Notes: generated by a model not told the origin, from the letters alone. 37,804 nucleotides of DNA from Bryobacterales bacterium (GCA_022824585.1 JAJDZN010000276.1:1-37804), one strand, 5' to 3'; positions 1 through 8,840 are shown, counted from the stretch's first letter. Numbers and translations are program-made.

Positions 1-55
1 AACCCGGATCGTGGTACGTTATGCGTGACACCCTCTCGAACTCAGGAATATCCAA

Positions 56-319
56 ATGAGCCCCATCGAAGAGAAACTCGCACTCCAAGAGGGGCAGATT
101 CTCGCCCTAACGGAAATACTACAGAGAATGGTCAGAATGTACCGAATCAGCAACGCGGACTGGAAGATCATCCGCAGCAGTCTACAAGGCCCGCAATTCG
201 ACGCCGTGCAAGAGTCCTTCGGACTTGTCAGTGACGAAGAGACTACACGGCGGAAGGGATTCGATCAGACCGTTCAGACAATATTTGATGCAGTTCCTCT
301 TGGGAAAAATTCGGACTGA
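56..319 (+). CDS. Small hypothetical protein (87 aa)
   Basis: I do not recognise this protein. It would be 87 residues, acidic at the N-terminus (MSPIEEKLALQEGQ), with a helical, heptad-like stretch over roughly residues 5-35 and no membrane segment or signal peptide. The ATG is preceded by a weak purine run (caggaat). Residue composition is ordinary for a soluble protein through most of its length. Its last 77 bases overlap the end of a convergent ORF on the minus strand that also reads naturally, so probably only one of the two is a true gene. The neighbourhood is an accessory edge with gene remnants. It could be chance. Confidence 0.35.
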   Translation: MSPIEEKLALQEGQILALTEILQRMVRMYRISNADWKIIRSSLQGPQFDAVQESFGLVSDEETTRRKGFDQTVQTIFDAVPLGKNSD

Positions 320-422
320 TGTCCTCCTGATCGTATTCCTTTGCCATGGACTCCAGCCATGGCTTTCTCCAACGGAACTCCAGCTCCTTATCGATGAAGT
401 CGATCTGTTCCTCGGTGAACAT
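243..422 (-). CDS. Small acidic hypothetical protein (59 aa)
   Basis: The reading is 59 residues from ATG at 422; a GTG two codons upstream (428) is also possible. It begins MFTEEQIDFID, carries a basic/aromatic patch (RWRKPWLES) and ends in an acidic tail. A GGGTTAGG stretch lies upstream as a possible ribosome site. It sits downstream of, and on the same strand as, the nuclease-like remnant at 439-745, so it may be the next gene of a decayed operon. The end overlaps the convergent ORF at 56-319. Function unknown. Confidence 0.35.
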   Translation of the reverse strand: MFTEEQIDFIDKELEFRWRKPWLESMAKEYDQEDISPNFSQEELHQILSERSDRIPSAV

Positions 423-438
423 GCCCACAACCTAACCC

Positions 439-745
439 CTATCGGGTAACACGGCATGTACCCCCCGAGATCTTTGGGGTAACTCGCCGGGCTTGGTCGG
501 TTTGAGGTGCGTAACACTGGAAAGCCATTCGGCTGCTGGGTTGCCATCCGTCGCGTTTCCGATCACCCCGCTTGCCGTAAGGACGGACCCGACCGAAGTC
601 TCTGGGAAACGTGTGACCCACGAGCTTCCCAAACCAACGCTGGAAGTCTGTTCCGAGCTTCTCTAGGAAGTCGATGTGAAACCGTAATCCGAACCCGGCT
701 CGCTGAATGTAGTCCGGCCTACTCCAGAAGCTCCAGTAACTGCAT
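439..745 (-). pseudogene. Frameshifted N-terminal remnant of a nuclease-like protein (ABC-three-component type)
   Basis: Two frames must be joined to give a sensible protein. From ATG at 745 the reading is MQLLELLE then a stop (TAG, 721-719). Dropping one base at 721 restores a frame that continues RPDYIQRAGFGLRFH, then LGTDFQRWFGKLVG, then the motif GDRKRDGW followed by FQCYAP. This order (a helical DFQ segment, then GD-x-x-x-DG, then FQ-x-Y-A-P) matches my memory of the N-terminal domain of proteins annotated as ABC-three-component defence effectors, and it has the shape of Mrr-like restriction folds (GDGGxDG followed by QxK). Similarity seems to end soon after the FQCYAP motif, and the frame stops at 439, far short of a full-length protein. 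I read it as a dead, truncated gene. Family assignment is from memory and moderate. Confidence 0.5.
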
Positions 746-866
746 TGGGTTAGCGTTGTACACAATCGCCGTGTATACCCTCCTCCACCCGACCGGCCGT
801 TCCCGGGGGAGTCTACGGCCCACCAGACATCGGGCCATGGCGACTAGCTTAGAGTGATCGTTAGAG

Positions 867-1682
867 GTGGACCACAACACGGTGGAACTTCGCGGTCACA
901 CTCGCAGAACGCTGCGGCTCGTTCAACAACGAGCGCACTTGCTCAAGACAACACCACCAGATGCATGCTGCATGTTTGCGGCCGGAGGCTTGATGCGTTG
1001 CTGTGAATTGCTGCGCGGGATGCACGTTCTGGAGGATGCCCGGCTCGACGTACCGGCGGGGATACTTCACCGCCAGCACTGGGAGACTTGGTTGGTCTCC
1101 CTCTACGTCTTGCTTCGAGGCGAGGAGGCCCTATCTGAGATTGGCGACGACTATGCCGTCAACACCGACAACTTGAATAAGGGCTTGGATCTGAGGCTAG
1201 AGCACGTTCCTGACCGGGAGGATGGAGCTAGCAGGTTGAAAATTAACCAGCTCGCACAGAAGATCGGACCGTTGCTTGTCGAGGCTGGTGAGGCTGGGGA
1301 TACCGACATGGCTGTGAAAGGGTATAACGCAACGTATCGAGTTCAATCACAGTACGCCGTGCATGCGGGGCTGTCGACGATGGCGCGGTTCATACGGTTG
1401 GGAGAATGGTCGTCGTCGGTCGAACCCAACCCCCCTGCTCCGTTTTATGGCAACAGCCAGTTTGCAGCGCTCTACACGCTGCACCTTGCTAAGTACGTCT
1501 TCAAACGCTTCGAAATCCCAACTGACGCAGTCGAAGCAGCTTGGGATGATCTCCATCAATTCGTGCAGTCTCATGGGCATGACCCGCCCAATGGCCGCCG
1601 CTGGTCCCGATTCATCCAGCGATTGCGGTCATTGTGGAGCCTCGCCCGCCGCCGTCTCGGCTTTCCGTGCTTCATTCTCTAG
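867..1682 (+). CDS. Hypothetical protein, all-helical (271 aa)
   Basis: This ORF starts at GTG 867, with TTAGAG just upstream as the only ribosome-site candidate. The protein is 271 residues, rich in Leu/Ala/Arg, and likely soluble and helical. It has two Cys-rich spots near the N-terminus (PPDACCMF and LMRCCELL) and a His-containing segment around residues 153-170 (YRVQSQYAVHAGLS). That segment loosely recalls the Y-x-x-x-S-x-x-x-H helix of uncharacterised DUF5677-like proteins, but I cannot confirm membership. The tail is strongly basic (RRWSRFIQRLRSLWSLARRRLG). No signal peptide is evident. It stands alone, convergent with the ImmA/IrrE gene and its small follower. It may belong to the same accessory or defence remnant zone. 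Confidence 0.6.
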   Translation: MDHNTVELRGHTRRTLRLVQQRAHLLKTTPPDACCMFAAGGLMRCCELLRGMHVLEDARLDVPAGILHRQHWETWLVSLYVLLRGEEALSEIGDDYAVNTDNLNKGLDLRLEHVPDREDGASRLKINQLAQKIGPLLVEAGEAGDTDMAVKGYNATYRVQSQYAVHAGLSTMARFIRLGEWSSSVEPNPPAPFYGNSQFAALYTLHLAKYVFKRFEIPTDAVEAAWDDLHQFVQSHGHDPPNGRRWSRFIQRLRSLWSLARRRLGFPCFIL

Positions 1683-1752
1683 ACTCCAACTCGGCCAGCC
1701 GCCGCGCCACTACGGCCTGCCGGCCAGCCCTGAGAACTCCCACGCCTCGGCT

Positions 1753-2037
1753 TCAGCGGCATTGTAGCGCCCGGCCGGCTCGCGGTGCCTTCTCATCAAG
1801 CTCGACGGCACATGCCTGCCAGTGGAGCGCGTGAGCACGCCGGACAGTGGGCAGGCGCTCGGCGCGGGTGTTCTCGGCCTCCCGCTTGGTTTCAGCCATG
1901 AACTCGCGCACTTCTGCACGTAGTCCGGCAACGGTTCCTTCGCATCGTCGCCAGTATTGGCGTCGGGGCCGGAATGATGCGACGCGGCCGAAGCGGTCAA
2001 CGGCTGGCCGCCATTTTGAAACGGGCAGCGCCAACAT
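1753..2037 (-). CDS. Small charged protein following the ImmA/IrrE gene (up to 94 aa)
   Basis: The convincing part is the second half: about 60 residues with a helical, charged character (AEVREFMAETKREAENTRAE, then LPTVRRAHALHWQACAVEL). The listed ATG at 2037 would overlap the upstream peptidase gene by 41 bases. In another frame a TTG at 2000 overlaps the peptidase stop as TTGA and reads naturally for about 30 residues (MTASAASHHSGPDANTGDD...). A single frameshift near 1925 would join that start to this tail. So this is either a small translationally coupled gene with a sequence error or mutation, or a decayed one. No family recognised. Confidence 0.35.
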   Translation of the reverse strand: MLALPVSKWRPAVDRFGRVASFRPRRQYWRRCEGTVAGLRAEVREFMAETKREAENTRAERLPTVRRAHALHWQACAVELDEKAPRAGRALQCR

Positions 2038-2947
2038 GCACGCCGAGTGTCAGCGCGTCGTAGTGGTTGAAGAAGGTCTCGAAGTGGAAGCGCTGCCGCA
2101 GTCCGTTATCGTCTGCAAGCACTAGTTCCGACTCCCCCAGGGGGCCGCCCCAGTAATCTTGCTTGCAATAAGCCGCGATGTGCTTGAACAGTTCGTCCTC
2201 CTGTACGCCCTTGAAGTGCCGCGCGAAGGCCGGCGAACGAACGAAATGCTCCCGGCGGGTTGCTAGCTCAGGGCCGTCGTCCGCTGGCTCTGCACTCGGA
2301 TACCGAGTGATCAAGCCTACGATCGGACGTCCCCGGGCCGCGGACTCCACCAGCCGATAGAGGGTGGTAGTGATCGAGTTGCCGAACAAGCTTTGCAATA
2401 CCAGGACGGTGTCGATGGACGGCTCTCGCGAGCGCGCTTCTTCACCGAATCGGTCGCCCAAGAAGAGCAGTCTGGCAGCTGCGAAATTGGCCTCGCTCTC
2501 GATCCGCCGGCGACACTCCGGCGACAGGGTGTGCCGGTTGTCACCGAAGGCGGCATTGCCGTGCCATGGGATCAGGGTATGCCCGATCTCATGCGCCTCG
2601 CTCCAGCGATGCTTCTTGTCGGGCAGTCTCGGATCAAGGAAGATGCTTCGCCACTTTGACAGGTATAGGGCGCTGAGATCGAACCTGCGAATGGCCTCGA
2701 TGAGCAAGAGCTGACGCCTGTAGACGTGCATTCTGGAGACCATGATCTTGGAAACGGCCTCCATCGAGAACTCGTTGTCATCGGTCGGATAGAAGCGGAG
2801 ATCGAGCCCGAGTAGCTGCCGCACTGCGGCTAAGTTCAAGGGCGGCTCGGGGTTGCCGAGCTTGCGCAGAACAAGATCCACTCGCTCGGCGATGTCCGTA
2901 CCGGGCTTGCGCGCGATGAAGTGGTTGCGGATCACGGCCCTTCTCAC
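1997..2947 (-). CDS. ImmA/IrrE-family metallo-endopeptidase
   Basis: This protein of 316 residues carries the zincin signature HEIGH at residues 119-123 (SEAHEIGHTLIPWH), followed by a downstream glutamate helix (RRIESEANFAAARLL, Glu about 152) that would supply the third zinc ligand. That layout is typical of the ImmA/IrrE (DUF955) peptidases, which cleave repressors of mobile elements or regulators of stress responses. There is no N-terminal helix-turn-helix, unlike many family members fused to or encoded beside an XRE repressor, and no such gene lies next to it. The C-terminal 130 residues are extra and unassigned. The start is GTG 2947; an in-frame GTG four codons later, behind AGAAGGG, is an alternative. 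Peptidase family is confident, substrate unknown. Confidence 0.85.
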   Translation of the reverse strand: MRRAVIRNHFIARKPGTDIAERVDLVLRKLGNPEPPLNLAAVRQLLGLDLRFYPTDDNEFSMEAVSKIMVSRMHVYRRQLLLIEAIRRFDLSALYLSKWRSIFLDPRLPDKKHRWSEAHEIGHTLIPWHGNAAFGDNRHTLSPECRRRIESEANFAAARLLFLGDRFGEEARSREPSIDTVLVLQSLFGNSITTTLYRLVESAARGRPIVGLITRYPSAEPADDGPELATRREHFVRSPAFARHFKGVQEDELFKHIAAYCKQDYWGGPLGESELVLADDNGLRQRFHFETFFNHYDALTLGVHVGAARFKMAASR

Positions 2948-3399
2948 GATACGTCACATGACTTACGAGCACCTGCGACGGGGCCAAGTACACGCGTTGG
3001 CGGGGCGTGACTCGTTTAATTGGACCGGATTCTTGCTCGTGTGACCGAGGGGCCTCTCCCGGGGGCGCTGAGCCGATAGTCGCAGCGCTCGCGGCCGGGG
3101 GCTGGGCCGTGCCGACACAACAGTGCTGCGATGCCTCGCAAGGCGCTGCTCGGCAGGCGGCAAGGAAGGTCGCATGGGCTAGGGCGAGGGCGCTTGCAGC
3201 AGCAAGTCAGAGCCTCCTGCGGGCCGCCGGCTTGAGCGCGGCGGCCTGCCAGCCCGGCAGTGCGATCCAGTGTCTCTCCGAGCGTCGCGATATGCCGCGG
3301 GGTCTTGCCCAACAGGCCCTCGGACCCTAGGTGCTGATGAGTCTGAGAAATCACTCGCCCCCGGACAAGACACTCAGCTGCGAGAGCTGTGTCGCCGAG
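2948..3399. other. Intergenic stretch without a convincing gene
   Basis: About 450 bases between the ImmA/IrrE gene and the mutarotase-like gene. Open frames on both strands exist, but their translations are low-complexity Arg/Ala/Pro/Gly strings typical of GC-rich noncoding or shadow frames. I looked for tRNA-like cloverleaf arms, RNase P or tmRNA motifs and saw none. It presumably holds the promoter for the leftward peptidase gene. Confidence 0.5.
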
Positions 3400-4572
3400 T
3401 CACTTGGGCAGCTCTCCGCCAGCTTGCAGTTCGATCACTTGGCCGGATCGACCGTCGCGGATGCGCAGCACTCCGTCAATCCAGTCAATACCGTCAACAC
3501 CTAGGAACCCCTCCGGCGTACGCGTCAAGAACATCAGGTATCCGGCTGAAATGGCGGTCCGGGCCGGCAGCCAGCGGTACAGGCTCGTGCCGAAGATCCG
3601 ACCGTGGGACACCACTTCACGTCGGGGCAGGTCGAAGGCTTGAGTGGCAAACTCCAAGCCGCGTGCCAGCATGCGATCTCGCGGGTAGGACTCCCAGGTC
3701 TGGAGCCACGCGAACTCGCTGGGGCGAAACAGATAGCCCAGCAGCAGCCGCTTCGGCGGGTGCAGTGCGGTCACGAAAGCCCATTCCGTGTCGGGGTCCA
3801 TCCGATGCGCCGTGTGGTCTAGCGAGTGGGACTTCAGTGGTGCCGCGCGGAGATCGACCAGTCCGCCGGCCCTGGTTGGCGCCATCGGCCACGCGAATTC
3901 GGAGTTGCTGGCCAAGCGGTGGGTCAGGCCCGCCCGGGTGGCACCTTCTCGGGGCCGCGTAATGGCGCGATTCGGGGAGATGTCGACGACCGTCACGCCG
4001 CGCTCCAAGAAGGGCGAGCCGATCGTCGCGTGCTCGGCCCAGTTCACGGGGCGGTCGAAGTCCAGCAGGCTCTCCAACTGCGAGCGCACGTACACGACGT
4101 TTTCGTCGGGTGCCAGGCGCAGCTCGCGGCGCAGCACTTCGCGCACTCGAGGCAGACTGACAGACTGCCTGAGCACCATCGCGCCACTCTCCATCCCGGC
4201 GAATTCCGTCTCCCATTCCAGGCGGTGAGCCTCTCCGTGGCCCTCCATTCCGGCCGCCCGTTCCTGCTCGGACGGCTGGCCGAACCCGTCGACACAGACG
4301 AAGTGTCCGACCGCGCCCGTGCTTCGCTCTTGCCGCCCTTGCTCGCGGTCTGCCCGCAGGGAGTCCCACATCGGGTTCAAGCGTTCTGCGTCGGAGGCCA
4401 GAGTCAGCGAGGCGAACGCCCCGCCCCGCTTGAGCACGACCAGTTCAATCTCAGAACTTGTAAGGGCGATCGCGTCCCGGCCTCGATAGCGGTGATCCCC
4501 GTCGATCTGGGCCGCTGCGCTCGCAGCCGTGCCTGCGAGCACCAACAGTAGAGTGGCAGCGGACAAACGCAT
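3400..4572 (-). CDS. Secreted galactose-mutarotase-like protein
   Basis: The 390-residue product opens with a clear Sec signal peptide (MRLSAATLLLVLAGTAASAAA, cleavage near residue 22). The rest has the look of the galactose mutarotase / aldose-epimerase superfamily: an early beta strand segment (IELVVLKRGGAFASLTL) like the opening of these beta-sandwich folds, a central WAEHATIGSPFLERGV region that resembles the conserved H-x-T-I-G motif of DUF4432/mutarotase-like proteins, and late segments DPDTEWAFVTALHP and LQTWESYPRD. A role in binding or interconverting sugars in the periplasm is inferred from the fold only. It is divergent from dapA, with 65 bases between start codons. Catalytic residues cannot be assigned by eye. 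Confidence 0.75.
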   Translation of the reverse strand: MRLSAATLLLVLAGTAASAAAQIDGDHRYRGRDAIALTSSEIELVVLKRGGAFASLTLASDAERLNPMWDSLRADREQGRQERSTGAVGHFVCVDGFGQPSEQERAAGMEGHGEAHRLEWETEFAGMESGAMVLRQSVSLPRVREVLRRELRLAPDENVVYVRSQLESLLDFDRPVNWAEHATIGSPFLERGVTVVDISPNRAITRPREGATRAGLTHRLASNSEFAWPMAPTRAGGLVDLRAAPLKSHSLDHTAHRMDPDTEWAFVTALHPPKRLLLGYLFRPSEFAWLQTWESYPRDRMLARGLEFATQAFDLPRREVVSHGRIFGTSLYRWLPARTAISAGYLMFLTRTPEGFLGVDGIDWIDGVLRIRDGRSGQVIELQAGGELPK

Positions 4573-4637
4573 GCGTGCATCCTACCAAGCGCCGCCAGCG
4601 TGCAAGAATAATGAAGCTGATCGGTTGGGAGGGCACG

Positions 4638-5546
4638 ATGTTCAAGGGTTGCGGTACCGCTCTGATCACTCCGTTCGCGGCGGACGGCTCGCTCGACGAG
4701 CCGGTGCTCCGCACGCTGGTGCGCCGCCAGGTGGCCGCGGGGGTGCATTTCTTGGTGCCGGGCGGCACGACCGGCGAGAGTCCGACGCTTACGAAGGCCG
4801 AGCACCTCAGGCTTGTCGAGATCACCTTGGAAGAGGCGGGGGATGTTCCAGTCGTAGCCGGCTGCGGCGGTTACAACACCGCAGCGATCTGCGCCCTGGC
4901 AAAGGACTTGGATGCCCTCGGCGTGCAGGGCCTGCTCTCGGTCACGCCCTACTACAACAAGCCGACCCCGGACGGCCTGTTTCAGCACTATTCCGCGCTG
5001 GCCGGGGCCAGCGGCCTGCCGATCATCGTCTACAACGTGCCCGGCCGGACTTGCTGCAATATCAAGCCCGACCTGCTGTGCCGCCTAGCCGCCATTGACA
5101 CGATCGTGGCCGTCAAGGAGGCCTCGGGAGACATTGGGCAGATGGCGCAGGTCTGCCAGCAGGTGCCCCGCGAGTTCTCCGTCCTATCCGGCGATGACTC
5201 GGTGACGCTGCCGCTGATGTCCTTGGGCGGCTCCGGCGTGATCTCGGTGGTGTCGAACGAAATTCCCGGCCAGATGGCGGCGCTGTGCGACAGCGCGCTC
5301 AACGGAGACTTTGCCGAAGCCCTCGCCATCCACCGGCGCTACCTGCCGCTGATGGATGCCAACTTCTGCGAGACCAGTCCCGGGCCGGTCAAGGTGGCCC
5401 TGGAACTGATGGGCGTGTTGGATGAAGCGCGCTACCGGCTGCCGATGACCCGCCCGTCGCCGGCGAGTTGCCAGCACGTGGAGCGGGTGCTGGCAAGCGT
5501 GGACTTGCACGTGGCCGTGCACCAGTTCGCGGACCTAGAAGCGTAG
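4638..5546 (+). CDS. dapA: 4-hydroxy-tetrahydrodipicolinate synthase (dihydrodipicolinate synthase)
   Basis: DapA condenses pyruvate with aspartate semialdehyde, the first committed step to lysine and meso-diaminopimelate. The 302-residue protein begins MFKGCGTALITPF, as DapA does. It shows the substrate loop GGTTGES (Thr44-Thr45), YYNKP (Tyr106), YNVPGRT (Tyr132, Arg137) and the Schiff-base lysine in VKEASGD (Lys160). The frame is open further upstream, but GGGAGG seven bases before ATG 4638 and family length support this start. The cytoplasmic barrel is complete. The 3' end overlaps the end of the convergent TonB receptor gene by 12 bases. Some paralogues are N-acetylneuraminate lyases or other aldolases, but the conserved Tyr/Lys/Arg set and GTTGE loop fit DapA. 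Confidence 0.95.
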   Translation: MFKGCGTALITPFAADGSLDEPVLRTLVRRQVAAGVHFLVPGGTTGESPTLTKAEHLRLVEITLEEAGDVPVVAGCGGYNTAAICALAKDLDALGVQGLLSVTPYYNKPTPDGLFQHYSALAGASGLPIIVYNVPGRTCCNIKPDLLCRLAAIDTIVAVKEASGDIGQMAQVCQQVPREFSVLSGDDSVTLPLMSLGGSGVISVVSNEIPGQMAALCDSALNGDFAEALAIHRRYLPLMDANFCETSPGPVKVALELMGVLDEARYRLPMTRPSPASCQHVERVLASVDLHVAVHQFADLEA

Positions 5547-8500
5547 CCGCAGGGCCGCTTGGGTCGTGCGGCCCAAGCCGGACATGCGGGCGACCCCGAA
5601 GTAGACGTGGTCGATGTTTCCGAACGGCTCGGCCCAGTTGCGATTGCCGAAGGCGTTGAGCAGGTCGAAGCCGAGCTCCACGGAGACCTGTTCGGCAGCT
5701 TGGAACAGCCGCGAGATGCGGAGGTCCCACTGTTGGAAGCCCGCCATGCGGTATTCGTTGCGCCGCGAGCTGCCCTGCCGCACCTGTTCGAAGCTGGTCG
5801 GGCGGACCGCCCGGAACACGGTCGGGTCGAACGCGAAGTGCCCCGTGACCTTGCGGTCCCCGACCAGCGCGTAGGTTCGGATCTCGTTTGCGTCGAACTG
5901 AGCGAAAGCGCCCACGCGGTCGGGCCTGCCCACTTGCTCGAAGGTATAGCTGGGATCCTCGGTCTGGCGAATATCCAGCGGCAGCCCTGAGCGCCAGCGC
6001 CAGATGCCGCTGACGGTCCACCCGCCAGCCCAGCGAACGCGGTCGGTCCAGCGCCGCGGCAAGCGCAGTTCGTAGAGCCAGATCGCGGTCAGCGAGTGCC
6101 GCCTGTCGAAGTCGGAATACGTCCAGGCCTCTCCGACCAGCTCGTCGCCGAATACCGTGCTGCCGTCGTCGAACGACTGGCTCCAGGTGTATCCGACGTC
6201 CAGCGCAAGGCCGCGATGCAGGTAGCGGTTGGCGCGCAGCTGGACGGCGCGGTAGCGCGCGGTCCCCGAGCTTTCGAACGAGCGGATGTTGGCGAACCGG
6301 GAGAAGCGTCGCATGTAGCGCACGAATCCGAAGCCGTGCAGCGGATTGCGCACGAACCCGTTCAGCTCGCGCTGTTGCTGCAGGCGCGAGGACCGGGTGC
6401 CCAGATAGGTGCCGCTCAAGAAGACGCGCCAGGGCAGCAGGCGCTGCCAGCTCAGATTCCAGTGCTCGGCCCGGGCGTTCTCGAACCGCGGATCGAAGAC
6501 TAGGATCGGATAGCGCACCAGCGGCGAGCGGATGGTCGTCAAGCCAGGGTCTCCGATGACCCTGCCCGGCGTTTGGAACATGCCCGTAGGCTCGCGCAGG
6601 GTGTAGCGGTTGTCCTGGCTGAACGGCGGATAGGTGGCTTGGAACAGCGCCGCCGCGCTTGAGCCCGCGAACGTGCCGTGGTCGAAGAAGACGCCGTACG
6701 CACCCCGGAACACCGAGCGGCCCGATTCTCCCAGCACCCAGCGCGCCGCCCGCCCCTGCCACGATGGCGAGAAGGCCAGGCCGACGCGCGGCGAGAAGTT
6801 GCGCCCGAGGGTCTCGATGGTTGACCTCGGAAGCACCTCGCCGTCCGGGGCGGTGTCGCCGGGAAACAGCAAGTTTGGGGGGGAGTCCGGGAAGCGGGCG
6901 CTCTGCGTTCCTTCACGGAACGTCATCAGCCGGTCTTGCCTGTCGATTCCGGGGGGCTGCTGTTCGAAGCGCAGTCCGATGGTGATCTTCAGGTCGCGCC
7001 AGGGTCGGATCTCGCCTTCGGCGAAGGCTGCGAATTCGTGCCACTGCAGGTCGAGGCTGCGCCGGGTCTGCAGGCGGAACTCGCCCGGACGGCCGAGCAG
7101 CAGGTCTCGCAGGCCTTGGCCGCGGAAGCGAACCGGCGGGTCGGGAGGGACCGGGAAGCTGAAGCTGCCCGCGGCGTTTTCCCGATTGGTGAACGGCCAG
7201 GATCCGCGCTGCATCAGCAATCCCGCCCGAACTGCTTGGCGCCGGTAACGGTACTCCATGCCGTGCGAGAGCTGCAGGGTGGTTTGCACCGAGTCCTCGG
7301 CGTCGATAAAGGGCGCTACATGCAGTTGAAGCTGCCCGAAGTCGTTCCACAGGCGCACGTTGGGGATGGATCTGGGATTGAGGTCCGCGTAGTCGAAGCC
7401 CAGGTCCTCGGCCGGGGTCTCGCGGTAGCGCGGGTTCCCGCTGTGCTCCTCGCTGGACAGGCGCTGCATGGCCAGTCGCAGGGTCTGCGCGAAGTTCGGA
7501 GCCACGGTGTGCGTAATGGCGTACTGGGTGTGGTTGGACAGCTGGCGCCGGTCCGCGACCGTGCCCGGCGAGACGGTGAACGCTTCCTGTGGGGGCTCCC
7601 TGACGCGGTTCGAGTAAAGGTAGTGGCTGAAGTAGTGGGACAGTGTCTTCGAACGCTGGTCAACGCGGGCCACCGCGACTTGGCCCCGGCTCGGCAGATT
7701 CTCGGTGAACTGCATCCAGCCGCCTTCCAGGTTCGCCGGCGGAACGAACGTGGCGAGATAGTGCTGCATGAGCGGATCGAGGCGGTAGGCAGGGATCTTG
7801 CCGTTCGGGAACGGTAGGCCGCTCTGCGGATCGATCGGCTGGTTCTCGAAGCCGAAGAAGTTTCCGCTCCGCTCGTTGTCGCTCAGCCCGCGCCGCAGCG
7901 CGTTATGTCGCCGGTCGGTGAGCCAGGCTTCGCCGTCAAAGAAGCCGTAGAGCCCCTGCCGCTGCCAGATCGGGCCTCCCGCCTGTGCCCCGCCGGCCCA
8001 TCCGCTGACCCGGTCGTGGGCGCCGTCGAACGATCCGAACGACTCGTTCCAAGGGGGCCTGCCGAAGCCGCGCAGTTGGCCGTGCCATTGATCGCCACCG
8101 GAGCGGAACAGCGGGTCCACGACGGCACCGGCGTTGCGCCCGTCGCTGGCGGAATAGGTGTGGGTGATGACGCGCAGGGACTCCAGCGCCTCCGGAGTCG
8201 GGCCCAGCGTGGCGGCCTGGGCTCCGGTGATGCGGTTCTGGGCGTTGTTGGAGGCGCCGTCGAGCTTGTAGTTGATGAACGAGCTGCGCGATCCGTTCGC
8301 CGAGACCGCCGCCGCGCGCCCGGTGAACGGATCGATGTCGAGGGCGTTGGCCGGAGTGATGCCGGGCACCAAGTGCAGCAGCTTGTCCACGGTCGTGCGC
8401 CCTTCGGCGCCGACCACGATCGGCAGCGCCTCGACCTGCTCGCGCGCGAGGCCGTGCTCCAGGGCCATCTCTTCGAGGCCCGAGCGTGGCCGCGTCGACG

Positions 8501-8840
8501 ATGCGGACAGCCGCCGCATGACGATTGGCGGAAAGGCCACGGGGATCCCCGGGAGCACCTCGAAAGGCCCGCTCCGCCAGGCTTGGTAGCGTTCGCGCAC
8601 AAGCGCCAGCGAGTAGCGGCCCGAGATCAGATTGTCGAACTCGAACGCCCCGTCGGAGCCGGTCTCGCGGCGCAGCACCTGGGCGCTGCCCAGGTTGATG
8701 AGCTGGGCCTCGACCCCGGCTAGCGGCCCTTGGTCCCCCCCCAGGACGTGACCCGAGACCAGTCCCGCGCCAGACTGCCCGCAGACGGGCAGCGCCAGCG
8801 TGAGGGCGAGCAGACAACCGCGCTTGAAGCGGCGTGGCAC
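5535..8840 (-). CDS. TonB-dependent receptor, Oar-like, with carboxypeptidase-regulatory-like domain
   Basis: This 1101-residue outer-membrane protein has a signal peptide (MPRRFKRGCLLALTLALPVCG) and then a carboxypeptidase-regulatory-like beta-sandwich at about residues 26-110 (VSGHVLGGDQGPLAGVEA, GAFEFDNLISGRYSLAL). A plug domain follows (VDKLLHLVPGITPANAL, SRSSFINYKLDGASN), and then a long barrel ends in ALRLRF, with the terminal Phe expected of outer-membrane barrels. This architecture is abundant in Acidobacteriota. The ligand is unknown; peptides or glycans are typical guesses. It is the last gene of an operon with an ECF sigma factor and zinc-finger anti-sigma gene; GTG 8840 lies 12 bases after the anti-sigma stop. 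No obvious STN signalling domain is visible at the N-terminus. Confidence 0.93.
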   Translation of the reverse strand: MPRRFKRGCLLALTLALPVCGQSGAGLVSGHVLGGDQGPLAGVEAQLINLGSAQVLRRETGSDGAFEFDNLISGRYSLALVRERYQAWRSGPFEVLPGIPVAFPPIVMRRLSASSTRPRSGLEEMALEHGLAREQVEALPIVVGAEGRTTVDKLLHLVPGITPANALDIDPFTGRAAAVSANGSRSSFINYKLDGASNNAQNRITGAQAATLGPTPEALESLRVITHTYSASDGRNAGAVVDPLFRSGGDQWHGQLRGFGRPPWNESFGSFDGAHDRVSGWAGGAQAGGPIWQRQGLYGFFDGEAWLTDRRHNALRRGLSDNERSGNFFGFENQPIDPQSGLPFPNGKIPAYRLDPLMQHYLATFVPPANLEGGWMQFTENLPSRGQVAVARVDQRSKTLSHYFSHYLYSNRVREPPQEAFTVSPGTVADRRQLSNHTQYAITHTVAPNFAQTLRLAMQRLSSEEHSGNPRYRETPAEDLGFDYADLNPRSIPNVRLWNDFGQLQLHVAPFIDAEDSVQTTLQLSHGMEYRYRRQAVRAGLLMQRGSWPFTNRENAAGSFSFPVPPDPPVRFRGQGLRDLLLGRPGEFRLQTRRSLDLQWHEFAAFAEGEIRPWRDLKITIGLRFEQQPPGIDRQDRLMTFREGTQSARFPDSPPNLLFPGDTAPDGEVLPRSTIETLGRNFSPRVGLAFSPSWQGRAARWVLGESGRSVFRGAYGVFFDHGTFAGSSAAALFQATYPPFSQDNRYTLREPTGMFQTPGRVIGDPGLTTIRSPLVRYPILVFDPRFENARAEHWNLSWQRLLPWRVFLSGTYLGTRSSRLQQQRELNGFVRNPLHGFGFVRYMRRFSRFANIRSFESSGTARYRAVQLRANRYLHRGLALDVGYTWSQSFDDGSTVFGDELVGEAWTYSDFDRRHSLTAIWLYELRLPRRWTDRVRWAGGWTVSGIWRWRSGLPLDIRQTEDPSYTFEQVGRPDRVGAFAQFDANEIRTYALVGDRKVTGHFAFDPTVFRAVRPTSFEQVRQGSSRRNEYRMAGFQQWDLRISRLFQAAEQVSVELGFDLLNAFGNRNWAEPFGNIDHVYFGVARMSGLGRTTQAALRLRF

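Noticed and set aside
2948..3399. Possible RNase P or tRNA in the GC-rich gap
   Set aside because: No matching conserved core or cloverleaf arms on either strand.
5389..6762. Minus-strand 457-codon frame inside the TonB receptor
   Set aside because: Arg/Ala/Gly/Pro string without domain features, out of frame with the receptor barrel.
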